This document shows, piece by piece, positions 1 to 8,234 of a DNA stretch of 12,933 nt; the stretch's first letter is position 1, and every line of letters begins with the position of its first letter. This DNA is from Pseudomonadota bacterium (lineage in GTDB: Bacteria > Pseudomonadota > Alphaproteobacteria > Rhizobiales > Beijerinckiaceae). The stretch lies in assembly GCA_021780015.1 (NCBI GenBank), contig JAJXZN010000056.1, positions 1 to 12,933 of the forward strand, read 5' to 3'. The notes beneath the pieces were generated by a model that saw nothing but the letters and a program-made list of their open reading frames with translations, was not told the DNA's origin and searched no databases. The position numbers and the translations under genes are program-made.

Positions 1-2298
1 GACATTACCGGCGGCGCGACGCCCGCCTCGTTCGAGCCGGCGATCGATTACGTCGTCACCAAGATCCCGCGCTTCGCCTTCGAGAAATTCCCCGGCGCCG
101 AGCCGCTCTTGACGACGGCGATGAAATCGGTCGGTGAAGCCATGGCGATCGGCCGCACGTTTGCCGAGAGCCTGCAGAAGGCGCTGCGCTCGCTCGAGAC
201 CGGCCTCACCGGGCTCGACGAGGTCGAGATCGAAGGCATCGAGCGCGACGACGACAAGAAGGTGTTGCGCGCGGCGCTCGGCCGGCCGACGCCGGACCGG
301 CTGCTCGTCGTGGCACAGGCGCTGCGCTACGGCCTGTCGCTCGACGAGATCCACGACGCCTGCAAGATCGACCGGTGGTTCATCGCCCGGATCAAGGAGA
401 TCGTCGATCTCGAGGAAAAGGTCCGCGCCTTCGGCCTGCCGCAGGACGCCGACAATCTGCGCATGCTCAAGGCCGCGGGCTTTTCCGACACCCGGCTCGC
501 GACGCTCGCCGGCACCGACGAGGCCAATGTGCGCGCCTTGCGGCACAGTCTTGCCGTGCGGCCGGTGTTCAAGCGGATCGACACGTCGGCGGCCGAATTC
601 GCTTCGCCGACAGCCTATATGTATTCGACTTACGAGACGCCCTTCGCCGGCGTCCCGGCCAACGAGGCGCAGCCCTCCTCAAGGGAGAAGATCGTCATCC
701 TCGGCGGCGGCCCGAACCGCATCGGCCAGGGTATCGAATTCGATTATTGCTGCTGCCACGCCAGCTTCGCGCTGCGCGCGGCGGGCTATGAGACGATCAT
801 GGTCAATTGCAATCCGGAGACGGTCTCGACGGATTACGACACCTCCGACCGGCTCTATTTCGAGCCGCTGACGGCCGAGGACGTGCTGGAGATCTTGGCG
901 GTCGAGCGCGCGGCGGGGCGGCTGCGCGGGGCGATCGTCCAGTTCGGCGGCCAGACGCCGCTGAAGCTCGCCTCCGCCTTGCAGCAGGCGGAAATTCCCA
1001 TTCTCGGCACCAGCGTCGATTCGATCGATCTGGCCGAGGACCGCGACCGCTTCAAGCGGCTGCTCGACAAGCTCGGCCTGAAACAGCCGAAGAACGGCAT
1101 CGCCTATTCGGTCGAGCAATCCCGCCTTGTCGCGGCCGATCTCGGCCTGCCGCTTGTCGTGCGCCCGTCCTACGTGCTCGGCGGCCGCGCCATGGCGATC
1201 ATCCATGATGGCGCGACCTTCGACGATTATCTGCTCGAGACCTTGCCCGGCCTCGTGCCGTCCGACGTCAAGGCCCGCTACCCCAACGACAAGACCGGCC
1301 AGATCAATACCGTCCTCGGCAAGAATCCGCTGCTCTTCGACCGCTACCTGTCGGACGCGGTCGAGATCGATGTCGATGCGCTCTGCGACGGCCGCGATGT
1401 CTTCATCAGCGGCATCATGGAACATATCGAGGAGGCGGGCATCCATTCCGGCGATAGCGCCTGCTCGCTGCCGCCGCATTCGCTCGCCCCGGAGATGATC
1501 GCGCGGATCGAGGAGACGACCCGCAAGCTGGCGCTGGCGCTTGATGTCGGCGGGCTTATGAACGTGCAGCTGGCGCTGAAGGACGGCGAGATTTACGTCC
1601 TTGAAGTGAACCCCCGCGCTTCGCGCACCGTGCCCTTCGTCGCCAAGGTGATCGGCACGCCGATCGCGAAGGTCGCGGCGCGGGTGATGGCCGGCGAGAG
1701 CCTGGTGAGCTTCAATCTCAATCCGAAACGGCTCGGTCATGTCGGCGTGAAGGAGGCGGTGTTTCCTTTCGCGCGCTTCCCCGGCGTCGATACGGTGCTT
1801 GGGCCGGAGATGCGCTCGACCGGCGAGGTCATCGGCCTCGACCGCTCCTTTGCCATCGCTTTCGCCAAGAGCCAGCTTGGCGGCGGGACGAAGGTGCCCG
1901 GCTCCGGCACGGTCTTCGTCTCGTTGCGCGATATCGATAAGCCGCGCATCGTGCCCGCCGCGAAGCAATTGCTTCGGCTCGGCTTCAAATTCTGCGCGAC
2001 GGGGGGCACCGCGCGGTTTCTCGAAAGTCAGGGGATCCCGACCGAAAAGGTCAACAAGGTTTCGGAAGGCCGCCCGCATATTGTCGACGCGATCAAGAAC
2101 GGCAGCGTCCAACTTGTCTTCAACACGACCGAGGGAGCGCAGGCTTTGGCTGATTCGCGCTCGCTCCGCCGCGCGGCCCTGCTTCATAAGGTGCCCTATT
2201 ATACAACTCTGGCGGGAGCGATTGCCGCGACCGAGGCAATCGTCGCCTACCAAGCGGGAGACCTGGAGGTGAAGGCGCTTCAGGACTATTTTGCCTGA
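1..2298 (+). CDS. carB: Carbamoyl phosphate synthase large subunit, C-terminal 765 residues (5' end outside window)
   Basis: CarB makes carbamoyl phosphate from bicarbonate, glutamine-derived ammonia and two ATP in the cytosol, with the small subunit CarA. The product feeds arginine and pyrimidine synthesis. The frame is open from base 1 with no start, so this is a 3' fragment; the family is usually about 1,070-1,160 residues. Seen in order: the end of the first ATP-grasp half (VVTKIPRF, then MKSVGE and MAIGRT around 121-160), the helical oligomerisation region (about 180-560), the second ATP-grasp half beginning after [15 protein letters not shown] (about 703-747) with [12 protein letters not shown] (about 805-840), and the MGS-like allosteric domain (about 1912-2298) with the CATGGTA phosphate-binding loop near 1993. 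The stop is TGA at 2296-2298. greA follows on the same strand after 341 bases, an order common in alphaproteobacteria. Identification is very secure. Confidence 0.98.
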   Translation, partial: DITGGATPASFEPAIDYVVTKIPRFAFEKFPGAEPLLTTAMKSVGEAMAIGRTFAESLQKALRSLETGLTGLDEVEIEGIERDDDKKVLRAALGRPTPDRLLVVAQALRYGLSLDEIHDACKIDRWFIARIKEIVDLEEKVRAFGLPQDADNLRMLKAAGFSDTRLATLAGTDEANVRALRHSLAVRPVFKRIDTSAAEFASPTAYMYSTYETPFAGVPANEAQPSSREKIVILGGGPNRIGQGIEFDYCCCHASFALRAAGYETIMVNCNPETVSTDYDTSDRLYFEPLTAEDVLEILAVERAAGRLRGAIVQFGGQTPLKLASALQQAEIPILGTSVDSIDLAEDRDRFKRLLDKLGLKQPKNGIAYSVEQSRLVAADLGLPLVVRPSYVLGGRAMAIIHDGATFDDYLLETLPGLVPSDVKARYPNDKTGQINTVLGKNPLLFDRYLSDAVEIDVDALCDGRDVFISGIMEHIEEAGIHSGDSACSLPPHSLAPEMIARIEETTRKLALALDVGGLMNVQLALKDGEIYVLEVNPRASRTVPFVAKVIGTPIAKVAARVMAGESLVSFNLNPKRLGHVGVKEAVFPFARFPGVDTVLGPEMRSTGEVIGLDRSFAIAFAKSQLGGGTKVPGSGTVFVSLRDIDKPRIVPAAKQLLRLGFKFCATGGTARFLESQGIPTEKVNKVSEGRPHIVDAIKNGSVQLVFNTTEGAQALADSRSLRRAALLHKVPYYTTLAGAIAATEAIVAYQAGDLEVKALQDYFA

Positions 2299-2353
2299 AG
2301 TTCGCTAAGCTATTGGAACAATTTTGATTCGTCCGCCGCGGCCGCCAAGGGAG

Positions 2354-2378
2354 CCGAACGGACTTTGCCGGCGTTCGG
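2354..2378 (+). terminator. Possible hairpin downstream of carB
   Basis: A perfect 7-bp stem (CCGAACG, 11-base loop, CGTTCGG) starts 56 bases after the carB stop. There is no following T-run, so it is not a canonical intrinsic terminator. It could be a 3'-end stabilising hairpin or have no function. Confidence 0.3.
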
Positions 2379-2420
2379 AGGGGTGTTCGCCCTGGCCGCA
2401 GGCACGGCACGCATTTGCGA

Positions 2421-2449
2421 TTGAAACGTTCGCATTTAACCGGAAGAAT
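2421..2449 (+). promoter_or_regulatory. Candidate sigma70-type promoter for greA
   Basis: TTGAAA at 2421-2426 (5 of 6 to TTGACA) is followed after 17 bases by AAGAAT at 2444-2449 (4 of 6 to TATAAT). A CGCATT-N10-AATGCG dyad (2431-2452) covers the spacer and -10, as an operator might. It would give a greA leader of roughly 185 bases. This is a consensus match only. Confidence 0.35.
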
Positions 2450-2639
2450 GCGTTAAGCTTGCCAGCCCAGCGGCCGCGCCACGGCTGCGCGCCGGCGGCG
2501 CAAGATCATGTTTCGGAAGGTCATGCAAAGCGGGCCCGCCTAACGCGCCCGCCGAGGGTTCTATCCGTCTGCGCAAGCCGGGCAGACGATCATGGTTTCA
2601 ACGCACGGCGGCTGACGCCACTTGTGAAGAGATTGAAGA

Positions 2640-3113
2640 ATGGAAAAGATTCCGATGACCGTGCAGGGCCACGTGGCGCTGTCGGAGGAGCTGAAGCATC
2701 GCCAGCAGGTGGAGCGCCCGCGCATCATTCAGGCGATCGCCGAGGCGCGTTCGCATGGCGATCTGTCCGAGAATGCCGAATATCATTCGGCCAAGGAGGC
2801 GCAATCCCTGAACGAGGGCCGCATCGCCGAGCTTGAGGACAAGCTGTCGCGTGCGGAAGTGATCGACGTCTCGAAGCTTTCCGGCAATACGGTGAAGTTC
2901 GGCGCCATCGTCACGCTCGTCGACGAGGATACCGAAGAGAAGAAAGTCTATCAGATCGTTGGCGAGGCCGAGGCCGACGTGAAATCCGGCCGCGTCTCGA
3001 TCACCTCGCCCACGGCGCGCGCGCTGATCGGCAAGAAGGTCGGCGATTCCGTCGAGGTCAATACGCCGGGCGGCGGCAAGAGCTACGAGGTGCTGAAAGT
3101 CGCATTTCGCTGA
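2640..3113 (+). CDS. greA: Transcription elongation factor GreA
   Basis: GreA enters the RNA polymerase secondary channel and stimulates cleavage of backtracked RNA, rescuing stalled elongation complexes. The 157-residue product has the family's normal length. Residues 1-77 form the N-terminal antiparallel coiled coil, with the tip motif DLSENAEY at 41-48; D41 and E44 are the catalytic-tip acidic residues. Residues 80-157 form the C-terminal FKBP-like domain, including the conserved [16 protein letters not shown] at 121-136. The start MEKIPMT is typical of alphaproteobacterial GreA and is preceded by a purine-rich GAAGAG. A second ATG five codons later (2655) is possible but less likely. The gene is downstream of carB and convergent with the corC-like gene. 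Confidence 0.97.
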   Translation: MEKIPMTVQGHVALSEELKHRQQVERPRIIQAIAEARSHGDLSENAEYHSAKEAQSLNEGRIAELEDKLSRAEVIDVSKLSGNTVKFGAIVTLVDEDTEEKKVYQIVGEAEADVKSGRVSITSPTARALIGKKVGDSVEVNTPGGGKSYEVLKVAFR

Positions 3114-3122
3114 ACGGCTCCT

Positions 3123-3166
3123 GCGCCGGCCGGAACGGTCTAGGGCAGCATTCCGGTCGCCGGCGC
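3123..3166. terminator. Bulged hairpin at the greA/corC convergent junction
   Basis: The left arm, 3123-3135 (GCGCCGGCCGGAA), pairs over all 13 bases with 3151-3166 (TTCCGG, a TCG bulge, CCGGCGC) around a 15-base loop. It begins ten bases after the greA stop and overlaps the last codons of the convergent minus-strand gene. No T-tract follows on either strand, so it may act as a shared bidirectional 3'-end structure rather than a canonical terminator. Confidence 0.45.
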
Positions 3167-4462
3167 GGCCGTCTCGCTGACCGGCGTGACCCGGAGCGCG
3201 GCCAGCCGGTTGCGCGTCTTGCGCAGGACCTCGAAGCGGAAGTTGTGAAAGGTGAAGACCTGTCCCATTTCCGGGATGGCGCGGGCCTCGTGGATGACGA
3301 GGCCGGCGATTGTCGTCGCCTCTTCGTCCGGCAAATGCCAGCCCATGACGCGGTTCAGGTCGCGGATCGGCACCGAGCCATCGACGGTGACCGAACCGTC
3401 GGCATTTTGCCGCACGCCCAGCACCACCGGGTCATGCTCGTCGGAAATGTCGCCGACGATCTCTTCGAGAATATCTTCCAGCGTCACGAGGCCGAGGACG
3501 ACGCCATATTCATCCACGACAAGCGCGAAATGCGTCTTGCGCTTCAGGAATGCTTGCAACTGATCCTGCAGGCTCGTCGTATTCGGCACGTACCAGGCGT
3601 CGAGCGCGACATCCTCGATCTTGAGGCGTTCGATATCGCCGCCCGAGTCCTCAAGCGCGCGCAGAAGATCCTTGGAGTGGAGAACGCCGATGATATTGTC
3701 CGGCTCGCCGCGCCAGATCGGCACGCGCGAATAGGGCGAATCGACAACGGCGCGGAGAAAGTCGCGCGGCGGCAGATCGGCGTCGATCGTGTACATTTTG
3801 GTCCGATGCACCATGGCGTCCTCGACGGAGAGGTCGCGCAACTCGAGCAGGCCGCCGAACATGTCGCGTTCCGAACGCTGCACCCCGCCTTCCTTGTGCA
3901 TGAGGTCGACGGTACTCCTGAGTTCCTCGTGTCCCGACAAAAGCGCGTGATGCACCTTGGTGTCGATGCCGACGAGTCGGAGCAGGCCCTGGATCAGGGC
4001 TTCGATGGCGGCGAGGATCGGGCCGAAGATCGCAACGAAGAAGCCGATGACCGGCGCGACAATGAGCGAGAATCGATCCGGATAATTGATCGCCAGCGTC
4101 TTCGGCAGGATTTCCGCGAAGACGAGCAGGAGCAGGGTCATCAGGCCGGTCGCATAGATGACGCCGCTATAGCCGAATATGGCTTCGAGCACGCTGCTCA
4201 GAAAAGCCGAGGAGCCGATGCTGACGAGCGTATTGCCGAGCAGGATCGCGCCGATCAGCCGGTCGCGCTTGCCGAGCAGGCGGTTGACACGCTTGGCGTT
4301 GCCGTCGCCGCCTCTTTCGAGCGCATACATGCGCGCGCGCGAGGCGGCCGTCAGCGCCGTTTCGGAGCCGTTGAAGAAGGCCGCCAGAAGGATACAGAAG
4401 ATGACGACGGCGGCCGCAAGCCAGAGATTAGACGTCGACGGTTCGACGTGAACGCCGTGCAT
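3140..4462 (-). CDS. CNNM/CBS-pair/CorC-domain membrane protein (HlyC/CorC family)
   Basis: This is a polytopic inner-membrane protein of the family annotated as hemolysin-like or CorC; members are linked to magnesium or other divalent cation transport. The product has 440 residues. Residues 12-190 form the DUF21/CNNM domain with hydrophobic segments near 12-30, 68-92, 100-120 and 130-165, and the conserved motif FNGSETALTAASRARM at 30-45. Two CBS domains follow (about 215-275 and 280-340), ending in the hallmark LVVDEYGVVLGLVTLEDILEE at 314-334. Residues 355-430 form the small CorC/HlyC domain. The gene starts 15 bases after the aroK-aroB stop, so it is almost certainly co-transcribed with it; this order is widespread in alphaproteobacteria. 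The transported ion cannot be read from sequence. The 407-residue ORF on the opposite strand is an antisense shadow. Confidence 0.93.
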   Translation of the reverse strand: MHGVHVEPSTSNLWLAAAVVIFCILLAAFFNGSETALTAASRARMYALERGGDGNAKRVNRLLGKRDRLIGAILLGNTLVSIGSSAFLSSVLEAIFGYSGVIYATGLMTLLLLVFAEILPKTLAINYPDRFSLIVAPVIGFFVAIFGPILAAIEALIQGLLRLVGIDTKVHHALLSGHEELRSTVDLMHKEGGVQRSERDMFGGLLELRDLSVEDAMVHRTKMYTIDADLPPRDFLRAVVDSPYSRVPIWRGEPDNIIGVLHSKDLLRALEDSGGDIERLKIEDVALDAWYVPNTTSLQDQLQAFLKRKTHFALVVDEYGVVLGLVTLEDILEEIVGDISDEHDPVVLGVRQNADGSVTVDGSVPIRDLNRVMGWHLPDEEATTIAGLVIHEARAIPEMGQVFTFHNFRFEVLRKTRNRLAALRVTPVSETAAPATGMLP

Positions 4463-4477
4463 GGATGAAGTCCCGTT

Positions 4478-6238
4478 CTATGCCGCGCCGAGCTCGTGAG
4501 CGAGGAAGGCGCGCACATCCGCCGCCAAAACATCGCGGGCGATGAAAGACTGGCCGATGCCGCGCGCCAGGATAAAGGTCAGCACGCCGCGTTGCACTTT
4601 CTTATCCTGCAGCATCGCATCGAGAATCACGGCCTCGTCGGCGTCCCAGCCGGGAATGTCGCGGATCGCCGTCGGCAGGCCGACCTCGCGCAAATGTTCG
4701 ACCACCCGCTCGGCTTCGGCGGCGCCGAGAAGCCCGCGTGCGGCGGAAAAGCGGAAGGCGCAGGCGAGGCCGATCGCCACCGCCTCGCCATGCACCAGCC
4801 GGCGGTTGTCGTAATGCACGATGCGCTCGAACGCATGGGCGAACGTATGGCCGAGATTGAGCAGCGCGCGCTCGCCCGATTCGTGCTCGTCGGCGGCGAC
4901 GATCGCCGCTTTCGCCGCGCAGCTCTTGGCGATGGCATGCATCTGGTCGCCGCCGCCGGCGAAGACGTCACGCCAATGCTCTTCGAGCCATTCGAAGAAC
5001 GCCCGGTCGTTGATGAGGCCATATTTGACGACTTCGGCATAGCCGGCGCGAAATTCGCGCGCCGGCAAGCTCTTCAGCACCCGCGTATCGATCAGCACGA
5101 GCCGCGGCTGATGAAAGGCGCCGACGAGATTTTTGCCGTGGGCGGAATTGATCCCGGTCTTGCCGCCGACGGAGGAATCGACCTGCGCCAGCAGCGAGGT
5201 CGGCACCTGAATGAAACGCATGCCCCGGCGCACGCTCGCCGCGGCGAAACCGGCGAGGTCGCCGACGACGCCGCCGCCTAACGCGACGACCAGGTCGCCG
5301 CGCTCGAACCGGCCGGCGAGGATCCCGTCGCAGACTTTCTCGAACATCGCATAGGATTTCGATTCTTCGCCGGGAGGCACGACGATGCTCTGGTGGCGGA
5401 TGCCGGCTTGCGCCAGCGAGGCCGCAACGGCCGGCAGATGCGTCTCCGCCACATTTTCGTCGGTGACGATCACGACCGCGGCGCCGGGCGCGAGCCGGGC
5501 GGCATGGGCGGCGATCTCGGGCAGGATCGCTTCGCCGATCAAAATCTCATAGCTGCGCCGTCCAAGCGCGACGTTGACCCGGGCGAAGACCGCGGGCTTG
5601 TCCTGCACGATGCTCATCGCGCCGTCCTCCGGGCTTTCGGCGCAAAGATATTGCTGCAATGTGACGAGCAAATCCTCGACGACTGAATCATGCGGTCCGT
5701 CCTGCGAAATGATGGCGATGTCAGCTTGGGCATAGACCGGATTGCGCTCCTCCATCAATTTCCTCAGCACGCCCTCGGGATCGGCATTTTGCAGAAGCGG
5801 CCGATGGTTGCGCTTGCGCACGCGCCGCCAAAGCACGTCGAGATCGGCCTTAAGCCAGATGGAAATGCCGTTTTTTTTGATTCGCGCGCGCGTTTCCTCG
5901 CTCATGAAAGCGCCGCCGCCGGTGGCGATCACGCGCGGGCCGCCGGTCAGCAGCCGCGCCATCACGCGGCGTTCGCCATCGCGGAAATAGGATTCGCCAT
6001 AGCGGGCGAAAATCTCCTGGATCGAGAGGTCGGCCGCCCGCTCGACCTCGAGATCGGAATCGACGAATTCAAGCCCGAGGCTCTGCGCCAGCCGGCGGCC
6101 GATGGCCGACTTGCCCGACCCCATGAGGCCGACGAGAACGAGCGAGCGCTGCCCGAGCGCCGCGGCGACGGCGGCAGCGCGCGCGCTCTGCGGCGCACCC
6201 GGGCTTTCCTCGTAGATGGATTTTATCCCGCTGGTCAT
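4478..6238 (-). CDS. aroKB: Fused shikimate kinase / 3-dehydroquinate synthase (AroK-AroB)
   Basis: One uninterrupted 586-residue frame carries two shikimate-pathway enzymes. AroK (about 30-200) phosphorylates shikimate: the Walker A loop GLMGSGKS is at 37-44, DSD at 60-62, GGG at 107-109, and the lid arginine in RNHRPLL at 143-149. AroB (about 208-586) converts DAHP to 3-dehydroquinate with NAD and a divalent metal: PPGEESKS at 288-295, GGGVVGDLAGF at 321-331, QVPTSLLAQVDSSVGGKTG at 344-362, and metal ligands by homology E402 (AEVVKYG), H464 (LGHTFAH) and H483 (HGEAVAIG). All key residues are intact in both halves. The enzymes are usually separate adjacent genes; here the joint is about ten residues around 200-209. 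M208 has its own Shine-Dalgarno. corC follows 15 bases downstream. The domain calls are secure; whether the cell makes only the fusion is open. Confidence 0.95.
   Translation of the reverse strand: MTSGIKSIYEESPGAPQSARAAAVAAALGQRSLVLVGLMGSGKSAIGRRLAQSLGLEFVDSDLEVERAADLSIQEIFARYGESYFRDGERRVMARLLTGGPRVIATGGGAFMSEETRARIKKNGISIWLKADLDVLWRRVRKRNHRPLLQNADPEGVLRKLMEERNPVYAQADIAIISQDGPHDSVVEDLLVTLQQYLCAESPEDGAMSIVQDKPAVFARVNVALGRRSYEILIGEAILPEIAAHAARLAPGAAVVIVTDENVAETHLPAVAASLAQAGIRHQSIVVPPGEESKSYAMFEKVCDGILAGRFERGDLVVALGGGVVGDLAGFAAASVRRGMRFIQVPTSLLAQVDSSVGGKTGINSAHGKNLVGAFHQPRLVLIDTRVLKSLPAREFRAGYAEVVKYGLINDRAFFEWLEEHWRDVFAGGGDQMHAIAKSCAAKAAIVAADEHESGERALLNLGHTFAHAFERIVHYDNRRLVHGEAVAIGLACAFRFSAARGLLGAAEAERVVEHLREVGLPTAIRDIPGWDADEAVILDAMLQDKKVQRGVLTFILARGIGQSFIARDVLAADVRAFLAHELGAA
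5615..5632 (-). promoter_or_regulatory. Internal ribosome binding site and start for stand-alone AroB
   Basis: In transcribed orientation, CGGAGGAC lies about eight bases upstream of an in-frame ATG (5617-5615, codon 208 of the fusion), exactly where free AroB would begin. This is a stronger Shine-Dalgarno than the one before the fusion start at 6238. It suggests that a 379-residue AroB could be made by internal initiation, or that the site is a relic of the separate-gene state. Confidence 0.6.
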
Positions 6239-6320
6239 TTTCTTGCTGTATCACGGCCGCCGGGCCGTTTTAAGCGGTGACCGCCGTGGCTGCGCTGCGC
6301 TCGCGGCGCCTCCATAGGTC

Positions 6321-6327
6321 TATAATA
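6321..6327. promoter_or_regulatory. TATAAT -10 element in the aroKB/xerD divergent gap
   Basis: A perfect TATAAT at 6321-6326 on the plus strand lies 37 bases before the TTG start of the small membrane protein. Read from the other strand, 6327-6322 gives TATTAT, one mismatch from consensus, facing aroKB. No good -35 is visible for either direction (CGCTCG at 6298-6303 on the plus strand), so only the -10 is supported. Its presence argues against any gene start upstream of 6330. Confidence 0.45.
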
Positions 6328-6363
6328 CGCGGCAGAATTTGCCGAATCGCCCCGGAGCTTGGC

Positions 6364-6507
6364 TTGCCCAGCCTTTTTCGCTTTCTGCTGATGATCGCTT
6401 TCCTGGCCGGACTGGTCTATGCGGGCATGGTGGCGCTCGCCACTTTCGTCACGCCTGTGCCGCACGAAATCGTTCAGACCGTGCCGCCGGCGCGCCTCAA
6501 CCAATAG
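6364..6507 (+). CDS. Small single-pass membrane protein, 47 residues (function unknown)
   Basis: I chose the TTG start at 6364 because GGAG at 6354-6357 lies six bases before it and because a longer start at GTG 6277 would place TATAAT inside the gene. The product begins MPSLFRFLLMIAFLAGL: one hydrophobic helix at about 4-29, followed by a short tail with VTPVPHEIVQTVPPARL. Similar short membrane proteins are often found between aroK and xerD in Hyphomicrobiales, as I recall, but have no assigned role. The gene ends nine bases before xerD and is probably co-transcribed with it. Confidence 0.7.
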   Translation: MPSLFRFLLMIAFLAGLVYAGMVALATFVTPVPHEIVQTVPPARLNQ

Positions 6508-6516
6508 GGCTGCGGC

Positions 6517-7443
6517 ATGGCGAAGGCGAACCCTGCCGAGGCCTTTCTGGACATGCTGGCCGCCGAGCGCGGCGCCGCCGCCAATACGCTCGATGCCTAC
6601 CGGCGCGATCTCGGCGATTACCACGACTTTCTCGTCGACGCGGGCAAAGCCCTCCACAATGCCACGACGGACGACATCAAGGCCTATCTGCGCCGACTGA
6701 AAAGCCGCGGCTTTGCCGCTTCCTCGAGCGCCCGGAAGCTCTCGGCGATCCGGCAATTGCACCGCTTTCTTTACGCCGAAGGCCTGCGCGGCGACGATCC
6801 GGCGGCGATCCTCGAAGGGCCGCGGCGGGCCCCGGCCCTACCCAAGATCCTTTCGGTCGAAGAGGTCGAACAATTGCTTGCCGCGGCGCATAGGGCGATC
6901 GCGGAAGCGCCCGAACAATCCCCGGCGCGGCTTGCGGCAGCGCGTATCGCCTGCCTGCTTGAACTGCTCTATGCCACCGGCTTGCGCGTCTCCGAACTCG
7001 TGGCGCTGCCGAAAACCGCGGCAAAACGGGCCGAACCGCTGATCCTGGTGCGCGGCAAGGGCGGCCGCGAACGGCTGGTGCCTTTGTCCGAGCCGGCCCG
7101 CCGGGCGATTTCCGTCTATCGCGGGCTTCTAGCGGCGGCGGGCGAGGCGGACGGCGCTTGGCTCTTCCCGGCCGACAGCCGCAGCGGCCACTTGAGCCGC
7201 CAGGTGTTCGCGCGCGATCTCAAGGCCGTCGCGGCGCGGGCCGGCATCGGCGCAGCGCGCGTCAGCCCGCATGTGCTGCGTCATGCCTTCGCGAGCCATC
7301 TTTTGCAGAATGGCGCCGATCTCCGGGTCGTCCAGGAGCTGCTCGGCCATGCCGATATTTCGACGACGCAGATCTATACGCATGTGCTCGATGCACGCAT
7401 GAAGGCCATGGTGCGCGACCTTCACCCGCTCAACGAGCGGTAA
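6517..7443 (+). CDS. xerD: Site-specific tyrosine recombinase XerD
   Basis: XerD works with XerC at the dif site under FtsK control to resolve chromosome dimers at division. The 308-residue product has normal length. Residues 5-95 form the N-terminal SAM-like DNA-binding domain ([20 protein letters not shown]), and 108-305 the catalytic domain. All catalytic residues are present: R157 (ATGLRVSEL), K181 (GKGGRER), H252 and R255 ([13 protein letters not shown]), H278 ([15 protein letters not shown]) and nucleophile Y287. XerC is the alternative name, but the position next to aroK and the motif pattern favour XerD. The ATG at 6517 follows a GGG-containing purine stretch. There is no adjacent integron or phage feature, so this is the housekeeping recombinase. 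It converges on the amidotransferase gene with ten bases between stops. Confidence 0.93.
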   Translation: MAKANPAEAFLDMLAAERGAAANTLDAYRRDLGDYHDFLVDAGKALHNATTDDIKAYLRRLKSRGFAASSSARKLSAIRQLHRFLYAEGLRGDDPAAILEGPRRAPALPKILSVEEVEQLLAAAHRAIAEAPEQSPARLAAARIACLLELLYATGLRVSELVALPKTAAKRAEPLILVRGKGGRERLVPLSEPARRAISVYRGLLAAAGEADGAWLFPADSRSGHLSRQVFARDLKAVAARAGIGAARVSPHVLRHAFASHLLQNGADLRVVQELLGHADISTTQIYTHVLDARMKAMVRDLHPLNER

Positions 7444-7453
7444 TGCGGAGCAT

Positions 7454-8212
7454 TTATGCGGCGGCAGCCTGCCCCGGCGCGGTCCAGCGATCCAAAAACG
7501 CGTCCGTCCAGCGCGCCACCGGGGCATCGTGGCGATGCCAGCCTTCAAGGTGGAGATGCGGCGGCTGGGCGCCCGGAGCGCCCAGCTTGTCGGCCCCCTT
7601 CACCGTCCAACGGCACATCATGTCGTAGGTGACTTCCGGGTGGAACTGCAGCCCATAGGCCGCCGCGCCATAACGAAAGGCCTGCGCCTCGAAATCCTCG
7701 CCCGTCGCCAGCAGCACCGCCCCGCACGGCAGGTCGAAACCCTCGCGATGCCATTGATAGACCTGGCTGGGGAAGGGGCAGTCGCAGACGCCATGGCCGT
7801 CGGCCGTCGGTTCGATCGGATAATAGCCGACTTCGACTTTGCCTTGGGGATGAGCATAGACGCGGTGGCCGAGATGGCGCGCCAGCATTTGCGCGCCGAG
7901 GCAGATCCCGAGAAACGGCTTTTCCTCGCGCAATGGGACTTTGATCCAGTCGATCTCGCTGCGCAGCCAGCCGTCCTCGTCATTGGCGCTCATCGGGCCG
8001 CCGAAAATGATGGCGCCGGTGTAATCGGCGAGCGTTTCGGGCAGCGGATCGCCGAAGCGCGGCCGGCGGATGTCGAGCTCAAACCCGCGCGCGTTCAGAA
8101 GGCGGCCGAGCCGCCCGGCCGAGGAATCTTGCTGATGCAGGATGACGAGAATCCTGGCGGTCTCTGATGAAGTCTCTGGCATGGAGCGCGAAATCTGCCG
8201 GGTAGACGTCAT
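7454..8212 (-). CDS. Class I glutamine amidotransferase (GMP-synthase-like GATase1)
   Basis: This is a stand-alone class I glutamine amidotransferase domain, which hydrolyses glutamine to deliver ammonia or acts on a gamma-glutamyl substrate. The product has 252 residues. Seen: FGGPMSANDED at 70-80 (oxyanion region), the nucleophile elbow FLGICLGAQMLA at 100-111 with C104, and the rest of the triad in LQFHPEV at 188-194 (H191, E193). The tail after 200 carries HLHLEGWHRHD, a histidine-rich segment. Relatives are annotated as GMP synthase-like amidotransferases; no synthase domain is present, so this is not guaA. The actual substrate cannot be inferred. Start M1 (8212) is preceded by CGGACA; M11 (8182) is an alternative. 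It is the last gene of a minus-strand cluster, 22 bases after the TerB-like gene. Confidence 0.85.
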   Translation of the reverse strand: MTSTRQISRSMPETSSETARILVILHQQDSSAGRLGRLLNARGFELDIRRPRFGDPLPETLADYTGAIIFGGPMSANDEDGWLRSEIDWIKVPLREEKPFLGICLGAQMLARHLGHRVYAHPQGKVEVGYYPIEPTADGHGVCDCPFPSQVYQWHREGFDLPCGAVLLATGEDFEAQAFRYGAAAYGLQFHPEVTYDMMCRWTVKGADKLGAPGAQPPHLHLEGWHRHDAPVARWTDAFLDRWTAPGQAAAA

Positions 8213-8234
8213 TGTCCGAAAATGATCGGCAAGA

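Larger units (their letters stand above)
2299..2639. other. carB-greA intergenic region with several dyads
   Basis: These 341 bases hold no convincing gene; the short ORF crossing them overlaps greA in another frame and has no recognisable motif. I see three structures. A CCGAACG/CGTTCGG hairpin lies at 2354-2378. A CGCATT/AATGCG dyad lies at 2431-2452. A TGCGC/GCGCA dyad lies at about 2484-2500. A sigma70-like promoter overlaps the second dyad. The region probably contains the end of the carB transcript and the greA promoter and leader. Confidence 0.6.

Noticed and set aside
679..2253. 524-residue minus-strand ORF opposite carB
   Set aside because: Lies entirely antisense to an unmistakable carB frame; low-complexity Arg/Asp/Ala composition typical of GC-rich shadow frames and no domain motif.
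2315..2339. GGAAC just after carB as an EcfG promoter
   Set aside because: The bases at 16-17 spacing are CCGC-like, with no CGTT.
2406..2430. GGCAC-N16-CGTT upstream of greA as an EcfG promoter
   Set aside because: One mismatch in the -35 in GC-rich DNA is easily chance, and a sigma70-like sequence fits greA better.
3245..4468. 407-residue plus-strand ORF opposite the corC-like gene
   Set aside because: Antisense to a well-supported membrane protein; composition (HDRED-rich) is that of a reverse-complement shadow.
5690..6280. Plus-strand ORF opposite the aroK half
   Set aside because: Antisense to intact shikimate kinase motifs; no independent start signal or recognisable domain.
6517..7443. 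Tyrosine recombinase as evidence of a mobile element
   Set aside because: It is the housekeeping XerD in its usual place beside aroK; no attachment repeats, cargo or other mobility genes are present.
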